DNA from: Siphlonurus alternatus
Lineage: Eukaryota; Arthropoda; Insecta; Ephemeroptera; Siphlonuridae
Direction of reading: 5' to 3'
Assembly: GCA_949825025.1 (NCBI GenBank)
Contig: OX463779.1
Location: 22,550,816 to 22,614,815 of the forward strand
Length of the DNA stretch: 64,000 nucleotides
Position numbers and translations under genes: made by a program
Shown here: positions 13,323 to 36,000 of the stretch, in pieces
Layout: each line of letters begins with the position of its first letter
Position numbering within the stretch: the stretch's first letter is position 1
The notes under the pieces: model-generated
Database searches by the model: none
What the model saw: only the letters and a program-made list of their open reading frames with translations
Told to the model about the DNA's origin: nothing

Positions 13323-13370
13323 ACCTGGTGTGGAGGTCACCTGATGTGGAGGTCACCTGATGTGGAAGTC
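13323..13370. repeat. Three tandem 16-base units, each with a splice donor
   Basis: Units at 13323-13338, 13339-13354 and 13355-13370 differ by one or two bases. On the minus strand each has CAG followed by GTGA, giving three candidate 5' splice sites exactly 16 bases apart at the end of the proposed MFSD6-like 5' UTR exon. The best is CACCAG|GTGAGC. Confidence 0.7.
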
Positions 13371-13488
13371 ACGGAAGAAATGTCAGTAGCAGCGCCGCAG
13401 CATGTCGGTGAGAGTCTGACTAGGAGCTGGACGGCAGCGACTGACACCGCGGATCTGTAGGCACTGATGGCTCGCGGTGTTCTCCAGC
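13325..13488 (-). other. Probable 5' UTR exon of the MFSD6-like gene
   Basis: On the minus strand a pyrimidine-rich acceptor ending in CAATTCAG precedes a GC-rich segment that ends in good GTGAGC or GTGACC donors. The segment holds a six-codon upstream ORF (ATG CTG CGG CGC TGC TAC TGA). Splicing to the acceptor at 9127 puts an in-frame TGA shortly before the transporter ATG, as expected for leader sequence. There is no transcript evidence. Confidence 0.45.
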
Positions 13489-16400
13489 CTGAATTGAGGG
13501 GAGGGGGACTTCATTGTAGGCCAGCAGAAGCAGGAGGGGAATTAATACAACTGCCAATCACCCAACCTGAGACTATCAATTATACACTCTGTGCAGAGTG
13601 AGTATATTAAAACAGGTCATGTAACTTTGCAAAATATTATAAACATATAGCTATTTTTTACTTAATTATTTTTAATTATTTTTTTCTTAAATAAATTTAA
13701 AACCACCAGAACAACACTTTTATTTTAGTAAATATTTATTCTTTCTCTTTTTAGTAAATTCAGATATATAGGTAATTTCTGGTGAACATATAACAACCTT
13801 GAAATATATTATATGCATGCATGCAGCAGTAAAGAAATTTAACATCCTCATAGCATATGCTTTATTATTACAATGAATACAAGGTTTATAAGCTGTAAAA
13901 TTTATGAAATTACAGTCAATAATATTGAGATTGCATTATAATTATAAAATACAGTTACGGAACTATACTCTTGACTCTTCTGGTAAATGAATAATAATAA
14001 TAAAAAGGTAATTTATAATTTGGCTCTATATGCTTATAGGGCAATTTAATTTTGATCATAGATGTAAAAAAAAAAAATTATATAATATATATCGAAGATA
14101 CAAAATTAATTTAAATTGAGATATGACAAAATAAATTAAAAACAATGGAAAAAATATTTGGGCTTGTATGGCATTCCTTGTTTTCTTCAATTAAACAAAA
14201 TTTAAAAAATATAATTATGAAATTTTGACTCTTTATATTTTTTCTCGAAATAATTAGCGCGAATTTCGGTCAAGGGTTGAAAGTAAAATCAGATGGCATT
14301 CATTAAAATATAAAAATCTTGTTTATTATATAACCAGAATTAAAATGCAGCTGTGCAGAAGTGAAAGTTGTTTTGCGACTTTTCAAATATCGTAACTAGG
14401 CGGCAAGGTGTCACTCAGACGACACTGTATATTAAAAGGAAATGGTAAATATTAACATTAATGCCTCTTCACTAAATTCACTTTACATTCTAAGAAAATA
14501 TTCTCCAGCAAGCCTTGAAATGATATTCTGTATGGTTAATTTTTTGGTGGAATCCCTTTGGTTGAAATCCGTAAATATTGAAAACTGAAAATTGCAGCAT
14601 TTTCTCTATTTTTTGGCATGGCTGGACCACATGCTCTCTATTTTTATAAGGTATTGGTGTTATAATGTTAAAAACTATATTCAAAGATAATTTATTCGTT
14701 TACTTTTAAATATATTTGACAAAGGAAAATTTGTAATTTTATTTTTTTTTTTTTAAATTTAACTACCACTTTCGTGATATAGTGTGTGTTTTTACGTTTT
14801 TTACGTTATTCTCACCCAGTTTTATTTAGCCTTTGTTAAATAACAAAAATTAATATTTCTGAGGATAGAGGCCATCCACCTGCAAATGAAGTACATATAT
14901 TTGTGATCAGGAATGCTTCTTGTTTCTTAAATAAATCAAAATTTCATTGAAATATAGAAGGAGGCATTAATGTAAACATTTACTAAGGAAATTTTATTTA
15001 ACTTACTGAAAATCAGAGTTTTAACTGACGTTGAATAAAATAAGGAGGCATGGCAACAAACACAGATTTAACCTAATTTGTTAACTAAATTTGACAAATC
15101 TAGAACTAAATTTAGTAGTTAGTACTATACTTAAGTTTAATGTTTTGGTATTTTTTGGTTAAAATTATAGGAAATAGGTTATATACTATACCATCTTTTT
15201 GTAAACACAATAGTTCTCTAAGGAACACACATACATTTTTATTGCAACTTATTATGAATTTTAATATAATTTTGACAAAAGTAAAGAAAACTCACCTTAT
15301 TGTCAAATGCTACCACCCGCGTACATATTTCTCGTCAACATAAATAACGACAGACTGAAGACACGTTCACCATGTCTATATAAAATATATGTGACATGGC
15401 CGGCATTGTTATCACGTCTTTAATTGTTACACGCACGCTAGCTTTGTTATCATGTGCCGCGGTAACGGTCAAAAGTTTATTACTGCACACCCGAGGTCGA
15501 TCTCGCGACAATTGTAAGGTGTCTCACAGATATCACCCACACCACCTTGTTGTGAATGGCAATTGAAATCCTTGACATCCGAATATAAGCTGGTGCTCTA
15601 AATCGTATATATTTTTTTATTTTATCAAATATTGTGATGGTGGAAGAATAATTATGGTAATACCGTAATATCCTACACTAATTATCAATACTTTTTATAA
15701 ATATATCATAGGATCAAACTATAGCTTACAATGCTAATAAATATCCACTTTTCACTAAAGGTGTAATTCGAGCTCTCAGCACTAATGCAAATAAGTAGTA
15801 TTTGAACATGATTTATTTATCCTGAACTGTTTCATCTTTTGAAGAAAAAAGTTATCTGAGAAGAAAATTGTAGCTTTTTCATAATTTACTTGATTTAGAA
15901 AACAATTTATAATAATAACAACAACAATAAAATTAAGCTCCATTGTTTCCAATACATTTAAATATATATTATAATGACATAATATTATATAATGTTAGAG
16001 AAACAAAATAAATACACAGATTAATATATGAGATAGTATATGTTTGAAATTTTTAACTGGAAATATAGTTCATTTATGCACTAGCTACTACATTTTATAC
16101 AAACAAAACGTGTAGAAAAGATAATTTAAATATACTCGTTTAGTCACAAACCTGACGACCTTCAAAGTATGTATTTTTTACCACGTTGGAATTGTAAGAT
16201 GAACTTTAAATATATAAAATATACATACGCATAACTTAATGTAACTTTATTCCTTGCTTAATTTAAGATAAATTTAACTTCAATGCGTTATTTGTAATCA
16301 GAGCCAGCAGTATTTATGGTTTGAACGAGGTACAACTTGACAACTCCCATTTTAGGCTACATCTGAGAAAACTGGTAAAGATCGCCTTTCAAGAACTTCC

Positions 16401-17422
16401 TCCTACTAGTATAATCAAATAAATAAAGATCGTTGGAAAAAATTGTTAACATCGATCATTTTAAAAGTACAACTTCCCCGCTTGTAATGGACCTATAATC
16501 TAGTGCATTTCATATTTATTTAATATTAAAAAAATTAAAATATAATTATGATAATCATAAAATTTTAAGTGTAGGAGCAGGGATACTCTTCTATTCATCT
16601 ATTCTTATAATTTCTCCTATTGAATATTAATAAATAACAAAAATAACATAACATAAACTCTCTACTATATATAGTGTTGTATCTTGAGGTGTAAATAAAT
16701 AACAATTGCATGAGGTGTGTTTTTTATTGTCGTTTATTTGAAAAAAATACGGTCAGATCGTGCGGCTCGCTCCCTCGTGTAGATATGACGTCACAAGGCG
16801 AGAGAGCGAGCCGCAATCGTCCCGTCACAAAAACTTTAACATCTAAAATGTATACATAATCATTATGAACAGAATAATAAGGCAAACAATATAAAATTAA
16901 GTTATATATACTTAAACTAAAGCTAACACTTATTAATTATAAAAAAACATATTTTTTTCTAAACAGTTTTATTTGTTCTTATATGTCCACTCAAAAAAAC
17001 AAATGGTAAAAAATAATTAACAAATTTAACATTTAAATAATTCTTATGAAAATTTACATGGGAAAAAAATTAAGGAGTTTGTTTGTACTGCTTCATAAAT
17101 TCAGCAATAGAATTCTCGAAAGGTATATTATATGTTAAACTTTTACTTTTTGATGAATGAAGTCTATTTTTAAATGATACACAATTTCTGATTATTATTT
17201 TTTTATTATTACTTTACAAAATATGACGAGAAAAAAATGATGAAATTATGATTGAAAAGAAAATTAATAATTCATTTGCGACTGCATTTTAAATGTATAG
17301 AAATAACTGTGCTGCAGACAGACCAAGAAACAACATAATGATTAGTCACAAATAGCTCCTTGAAATCTTATTTCTTAATCTGTAGCAAATTAGTCAGTTC
17401 CAGCCAGGCACAGATCCTAAAA
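13489..17422. other. Intergenic region between two minus-strand genes
   Basis: The region is very AT-rich and includes the upstream side of the MFSD6-like gene. Small open frames at 14490-14684 and 15140-15343 resemble no protein. A GC-rich hairpin stands out at 16750-16827. I see no other gene. Confidence 0.5.
16750..16827. repeat. GC-rich inverted repeat with TGACGTCA in the loop
   Basis: A 17-base stem (16761-16777 with 16799-16815) pairs TGCGGCTCGCTC with GAGCGAGCCGCA, with one mismatch. Weaker pairing extends further out. The 21-base loop contains the palindrome TGACGTCA at 16786-16793, the CREB/ATF consensus. It is isolated in sequence of very low GC. It may be a tiny transposon remnant or a regulatory module. 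Confidence 0.6.
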
Positions 17423-17428
17423 TTTATT
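17423..17428 (-). terminator. Candidate poly(A) signal AATAAA of the vWA-like gene
   Basis: A minus-strand AATAAA lies 62 bases past the stop codon at 17490-17492, a normal distance for a short 3' UTR. Confidence 0.5.
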
Positions 17429-17489
17429 TCCGTGCATTCAATTACCTCCCTGCATGCCTGGCCCGCATTTTTTTCGACTGTTCGTGTGC

Positions 17490-29048
<11,559 letters not shown>

Positions 29049-29061
29049 CTTGGGTGTTCTC

Positions 29062-31342
29062 CTGCAACATAAAATTCCTCAGATAAGAAATTAATTCTTT
29101 AAGACAGAGTCTAGAGAGGTAGCCAGAAAAATTAAAATGCTATGCATGTATGGTGGAAGTATATATATAGTAACGGCATTGCGTTATTTTCTGTCCTCTG
29201 CTGCATTATTATTTTTTAAAAAGAAGATTTAGAAAATAAATTGCTTTTTTTTCAAAATACTATCTGTTAATGTAAGTTGAAACTCTAACTTCAACTCCAA
29301 GACATGCTTGCACAAAAACTTAAAGCTATTTATTTAAAAAAAAAAAAAAAAAATTATTATTGGTTATGTCATTATTTGTTCCCAAAGTAGAAAGTATTTG
29401 TAAAAGAAACTGTCATATAGTAATATTTTTCCTCAAAAGTATATAGTGAGTAAATATTGTAATTTTAGCAATAACGAGATGGAAGAAAATTTGCAAGCTT
29501 GTCTGGTTTACTGGACACAAGAAGCTCAGAAAGCTAAGACGTACAGATAGGACATGATCCTGGCATCTGTGTGCCCATTAGGCTTATTTTACTTCATCTC
29601 CAAGAAGACTCTCCAGCAAGTGTGAAATGCGAGGACGGCGCTCCCTGGGCGCGGTCTCATGAGATAACCGCCGCTCTTCAGGTCATAAAACGGTCGGGGC
29701 AAATTAAACCAGCAAACTCACGGCGAAATCTCATCCGTTCTCGCTCCACCCGCCGCGGTCAACATCACAATCGCATTGTCGCTCCCTGGCCTATATATTT
29801 GCGACATTTCACAACAATAGAGCAGTATGGCTTGGAATTACAATCACTTTGTCGAGAATGTGGTTATGGCACTGAATTATAAGTAAGCTTCTGTTTGAGG
29901 ACCATTCAAATACATTCACACAGAGAAAGGCTTTTTAAAATAATTTTTAGACATAATGTATTATACGGACTGCAGCTAGTATACACACATATGTATAGTA
30001 GTGTATTTTATTGTATAAAGATATTTTCAATTTAAATACAAAAATAGAAAATATAATTATTTATAATTATTAATTATTATATATACATATATATATTTAT
30101 TTAATTAACTATAAAAATTATATTATTAGAACTGGAAATAATAATGGTCTGCTTATTTTGCTTGCCATTTTCGAGTATTATCGTATTATCCACACTAGAT
30201 ATAAGTAAAAATTAAGGACATGGGAAATTTAATATTTTTATCTACAAGAAAAAAAAATCTATAAAATAACAAAATAAACTGTGCAGAAATAAAGAGAGCA
30301 GAGTGCAGGGTAACGTCCCGGGGTCAATTGTAAGTTGAAACATTTCAATAATTCTGCACTTGACTACATGTACATCAATGAGGTGACAAGATGGAGTCTC
30401 GCATCTGACGTGAGGTGGTGATAAGGCTGCCGCTCCCAGGTGATAACACGTCACTGTCTCACCCTCGCTTGTCAGACACGTTGCACAAGCGGCCCGCATC
30501 TCGCAAGCGTTGCCCAATAATTATACAGTCAAATTAACTTTCATTTTCTCACCGGAAGTAGCCGGAACTGTAAGGGTTCTAATATTCTTATTCCCATGCA
30601 ATTATCAATTGTTGCAGAGAAGTATATAATGCATATAAAACTTCAGGTGAGGTATGACCAGCGTATGAAGTTTTAAAATTGCTGTGTCAATAGAAGCTAG
30701 GCGTGAAATCTCAAACTTCCATCCATCTATATACTTCTGGTGGGATTATCAAATTTATAATTACTCTTGCAGCTTCAATGAAATTTAATTTCTGATCCAA
30801 AAATAATTATACGCGTAATTCATTATAGCTATAGTGCGCATAAATTTATTGTATTATATTATATTATTATATATAGCCGTCAAAATTATTATTTTGATAT
30901 CGGGAATGATGGATGATAGTCAAATAAATTTAATCCACCATTAGATAATATGATTGTATCCTCTATGACTTGAGGGTAAAATATTTCTGCATTTCCTATA
31001 TTTACTTATATCTCGACTACTCTACAAGACAATTATTTTTTATTTCCGGAACTAAACGTATATGATTAACTCGCATTTAATACTGTAATAATTTAATTAC
31101 TATTTATTTTTGTTATTATTTATTTTTGAAATGCAGTAAACAAAATTTTGGAGCTTAATTTTACCTGTTGAACCTCAGTTTAATTAAATATCATAATGTA
31201 TTGATTAATTATCATATATTTATTGCTAGAATATTATTCTTAAAGTTCCACACAACATATAGATATTCCAATAAAATGATCTATATATTATACTTCACTC
31301 CCTGCATTGACCATTGCAAAACACGTGTATTGTTCGACTTAC
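29062..31342. other. First intron of the vWA-like gene with two GC-richer islands
   Basis: The intron joins the 5' UTR exon to the 13-base leader before the ATG at 29048. Two GC-richer islands (about 29600-29790 and 30400-30510) stand out of AT-rich sequence; each has a GATAA core (GAGATAAC, GTGATAAC). The plus-strand open frame at 29571-29882 resembles no protein. The islands may be enhancers. Confidence 0.4.
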
Positions 31343-31510
31343 CGCTGGTTGAAACTGGGCGTGATGAGCTGATGGCGTCAAGCTGGGATGCTGGAGGATC
31401 TCACACTGGTGAACGGGCTGTGTCACACTCCTCAACTGCCCGCCACCTTATCTCTGACTCAGCGCTGATAACCAGCCGGTCCTCCGGGAATCTGACGCCA
31501 CAATCACACT
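31343..31510 (-). other. 5' UTR exon of the vWA-like gene (inferred)
   Basis: A consensus minus-strand donor (CCAGCG|GTAAGT) ends a GC-richer segment. It is the nearest good upstream donor that can pair with the acceptor at 29062 before the ATG. The 5' end is set only by a possible initiator (next entry). Confidence 0.45.
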
Positions 31511-31565
31511 GACACTCAGGGCATCTCTTCTATGGGATTTATTCTCTCACGTCATTATATTTATA
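31508..31565 (-). promoter_or_regulatory. Candidate core promoter of the vWA-like gene
   Basis: An arthropod-type initiator TCAGT (31512-31508, minus strand) lies about 30 bases downstream of AATAAAT (31543-31537). A stronger TATAAATA is further upstream (31565-31558). GATAA cores occur just inside the transcript (about 31449-31470). Without start-site data this is tentative. Confidence 0.3.
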
Positions 31566-32265
31566 ATGACAATACGCTCCTTATATGGACTAAGTTAATA
31601 ATATTATAATCATTATAGAAACATTAAAATAAAATAAATTATATTGAATGTCTTAATTTAACCATCTTGAATTCATTTAAAATGGATTTTGTTAAAACTT
31701 ATTTTATAATTTTCAAATATTGCTGATTTTAAAACCATGCCAAAAACCAAACCATGGTCTAAAATTGTATGTAATGATAAAAATGCAAGGAACTATTATG
31801 TGATGTTTTGTTTTGCTTATGGCACATAAAAAATACATGTATATTATATTTACATTTACTATATTATAGTATAAGTAGTATAATTAACATAGTATCGATA
31901 TTCCTATATTCGACAATCAATATTGAATTTGAGTTTTTACATCTTAGTAAAATTATATATACAAAATTATTGCAGGCAGAAATTATTTTTACCATCTATA
32001 TACATATTATATATTAACATTATATTTTTGTTAACACATAGAAAAAATTTTATGCATTTTATGAGAGTTTTGTTTTATAGTTGTTTAATACACATTTTAT
32101 AATTAATACATCATGTGTGGAATTTTAAATAATTTAAAATGTAATGGAAACCCTTTTATAATAATTTAAAGATATTATGACAGCTATATAGTCTATAATT
32201 TTGATGAAATCTATTTTGTAAGGACTTTCCGCTTAGTATATTATATCGAAAAATAAGCCGACAGC

Positions 32266-32308
32266 TATATAGATCCGCGGCTCAGTTATCAGTCATCACC
32301 ATGGCAAC
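32266..32308 (+). promoter_or_regulatory. Candidate plus-strand promoter with X-box, upstream of MSH4
   Basis: TATATAG (32266-32272) is followed by an initiator TCAGTC (32289-32294, A at 32291). Then comes ATCACCATGGCAAC (32295-32308), which fits the RFX X-box pattern. It lies about 800 bases upstream of the MSH4 ATG in the same direction. The ATG inside it opens a 16-codon ORF in an ideal CACCATGG context, which might act as an upstream ORF. Confidence 0.35.
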
Positions 32309-32858
32309 TTCAATTTCTATTTACACAGTAATATATGTTGTTCATCGATAGATAAGATTAGAGAGCAGTCTATTTCATGGCTTATGACTTTATTTTGTTT
32401 CTGTCGCATATTATATGTTGCAAGTATATGTACTTTAATGACATTTTATGTATCCCGGTTACATACATGTATAGTTCAGTTATACAATATGTATCCTAGC
32501 TGTCTTCAATAATTTCATGCACATTTAATTGCAATATATATATATAATTAATTAATTCATTTCCCTTCAACGAATTTTTTGAATTCTCTAAATTTTTTTC
32601 TTTATTGAACACAGAGATATATAGTGTACAGAGTATTATATAAATAGTAAGAAACTTAAAGCTAAAATTAAACTAAACTTAACATAATTTTACACTATTT
32701 ACACTCACGAGAACATATATTTTGACACATAAATAAATTTTAGTAAATTAAAATTATAAATTGTATGTATGTATTGTTTTACTAATTTCTTTTTGTGTTT
32801 TCAGATATTAAATAACTGTATAATGTAGTCACAATGTACCAACTGGTATTTAATGTGA

Positions 32859-32905
32859 ATAAATAAATAAATAAAAATAAATAAATAAAATAAAAAAATA
32901 AAATA
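32859..32905. repeat. (AAAT)n microsatellite
   Basis: Imperfect AAAT tetranucleotide run about 200 bases upstream of the MSH4 start. Confidence 0.85.
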
Positions 32906-33099
32906 TAAAACTTAAAACTTTTGAAATGTTTTGGCGCTAAAAGACTTGCGCTTTCCGTGCTTCATGTTTTTATTTCTGTTTTGCGATGGACGTTTAAAAC
33001 TTTTGTCATGCTCTATCTGATATTTTTGTTAATTTTTAACTGTATGAGAAGGTGTAAATGGGTATATTATGTTATTTTAATTTTAAGTAAGCATAAACT

Positions 33100-36000
33100 A
33101 TGAATGTTGTGCGAGGTGATCAGTTTTACGGCAAACGCCGACAGAACGATGGAGTGAATGCAGGACCTGTGAGCTACAGGCCGACCATGAGTAAGAATAA
33201 ACAAAGATTTTCCAATGTAAAATTGCATTGTAAAATCCACGAGTAATAATTCTTATTATTTCTTATAATAGTGGCTCCTAGGTCTGCAAACTTTCGTGTG
33301 AGAAACCAAGGTATCTCAGATACATGGCGTAATGGGGCCAGTCGAACCTTCAATCGAACTCCAGTCAGACCCATCACTGCATCAACCTCTTCATCAAGCA
33401 TTCCTCGAGGACGAAGTGCAACTACTTCTTCATCTGGCCATCGAAATTCTGCAGTCAGGTAGGTAGTAATAATACTGAGCTTGTGTGTAATTAAATACAA
33501 TACCGTCTGTCTGCATGCTTTAGAACATGTGGGACATCGAGCAGCTCATCCCGATCGCATGCAACTCCCGGAGACCTCCGCACTCCTCGTTCTTCTACAA
33601 GTAACGAGACTGAGACAAACTGCATTGTTGGTATGTGACTGTTGAAAATACAAATAATATATGAAGTTTGGCTGAAACAAAATTTATTCTGCAGCCATTG
33701 CAGAGGGACGTGGACAAGCTCGTGGAGAAGTTGGTCTCGCCGCTATTGATATTCGACGCCCTCATCTAATTCTTTGCCAGCTCAGTGACAGTCAAACTTA
33801 TAGCAATGCTTTGGCCAAGATCAATGTTTTTAATCCAATTGAGGTATACGTAAAATAAATTTTTGAGCTACTCTGTTATTGTTACATTTATAAAATAATC
33901 TACAGTATTCTTTTTAGGTGCTGCTTCCCAACACTTTCTGTGAGGCTACGCAGACCAACAAGCTGTTTTCGTGTGTGCGAGATCAGTACCCTAACATCAC
34001 CATTACCACCGTGCAGCGTCGCCACTTCAATGACTCACGAGGCCTACAGCTCATCCAGATGCTTTGTGCCCCAGAGTTCTCAAGCGTTGAGGTGCTGGTT
34101 GCACACAGGTAGGGTGATTTCAGCTCTTACAGTCAGAGAGCGTCATAGTAAAATTAAATTTTATAACTAGGACTTAATATTTTGTATTTCTTCAGGTTTT
34201 ATGCTCTGGCTGCTGCAGCTGCACTTTTGAAGTACGTGGAGTTCATTCAGAATATGATTTTTGCTCCGAAATCTCTGCGTGTGGATTACCAAGGTTCACA
34301 AAACACCATGTTGATTGGTAATAATTAATACTGTATATCCATTGCATACGTAGATAGTTTGCTTGATATTTAGATTCTTACATTCATAATTAAAATATAT
34401 TTGATTGCAAAGTGTACTGTGCAGGTGCATTTGAAATGTGTGTTGAAGAAAATTTTAAAATGCTGTAAAAAATTAAAAAAAACATCAGAAGACTAAAATT
34501 GTTTATCCCCGCAGGAAGCTCGGGAGCTTGCTCTGTTTACTTTGTTTTATTTTTCATCATTGTCAGTTGATTGCTTCAAGACAAAATTATTGGTCAAGTA
34601 AAACCAACCTGCTGGATGTAAATAAATTTATACTCTGAACAGTAAATAGTACACAATTTTTATATGGTTAAAAAAAAAACTTTTGTTCTCTGGTGTAGAC
34701 ATTGACACTGCCCAGCGACTGGAGTTGGTCCGTGGTGCCCGGGGCTCTGCTTGCAGTGCCACCTACTCCCTGCTTGGCACCCTGAGTCACTGCTCCACGG
34801 CAGGTGGTCTGCGTTTGCTGCGAGCCTCGTTGCTACAGCCGCCCTGCCTGGCAAAGGACATTGAGGAACGCCTTGACTGCGTGCAGGAGCTCGTCAACTC
34901 ACCAGCCCTCTTCCACGCTCTGCAGGTGACCCTCGCTAAATCTGTTGTGTTGTCAAAATGTCAATACTAGCTTCTTTTTTCTCAACAACCATATTAAAAT
35001 AAACATCTACGTATTGAATATCATCAATTTGAATAAGTTGTATTTTTCTTCAATAACTATTACATTGTTTTATATACAATTTAGTGCAGTATAAAAATGT
35101 GAAAGTTCGTGTATAGCAATTTTGTATTTTTTTTTTTTTTTTTTTGAAGATTAAGAAAGTAAACAGTTAATTTTTTTTTTTTTTTTTATAATTCTTAGCA
35201 AAATTGTATTTTTCATTTTATTCTTCCAGTAACTAACCTTTTTGCATACATAATTATTTTATTAGTACAAAAAGTTTAAGTTTATATTTGGATTATCATT
35301 ACAATTTGAAAGTCTGAAATGAGGTCTTTAATTGAAGGGTGTACTTCCTCGACTGGCAGAGGTGGAACAGCTGCTGGCTCTGAGCATGGCCGCGCCCACC
35401 ACCGGCCAGGCTGCGGCCCGCCACTCAGAGACCCAACTCAACTACGCTCTACTGCTCAAGTCTTGCCTTGAAAACGTTACTCCCCTCTCAGAGGCCCTGG
35501 TAGAGGCAGAGGCTCCCTACTTCTGTGCTGTCAGGGAGGTAAGGAACACAAACTTCCCTACTATAGTGGCTGGTCGTGAGCTCTGAAATTCTAGTATATT
35601 ATTTTCTATAGGTTTAAAATTATTTGTAAAATAATAATATGTATTTACTTAAATCTTTCATTTATAATTTTAAGAGCAAAATAGTTCATTTCTGGATGAA
35701 CAAGTTGTTGAATACATCTGAGTGTCAGTTGCTGCAATGCTTTCACAGAAGCTGCAGCATGAGGCATTTGAAAGCATCTTGGAGCATGTGCGGACAGTGT
35801 TGCATGAGGATGCTCGCACCACGAAGGGGTTTAGTGCAGCCCACTTGCAACGCTGCTTTGCAGTTCGTACAGGCATCAATGGACTTCTTGATGTCGCTCG
35901 CAAGACCTACTGTGAGCTCGTAGATGATGTCACAGGTCAGCTGTAATCTCACTCCATCACTTACGTAATATGGCTTTTTAATTTTCTGTTTGCTGTACAT

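Larger units (their letters stand above)
9127..13324. other. First intron of the MFSD6-like gene (inferred)
   Basis: This is the first intron if the 13325-13488 UTR exon is real. It is AT-rich with T-runs near 10001-10018 and 10558-10581. A GC-richer island at about 10730-10940 includes a short CGG repeat. It also contains an inverted-repeat element (11186-11345), a possible coding remnant (11600-11911) and a 22-base palindrome (12444-12465). Confidence 0.45.
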
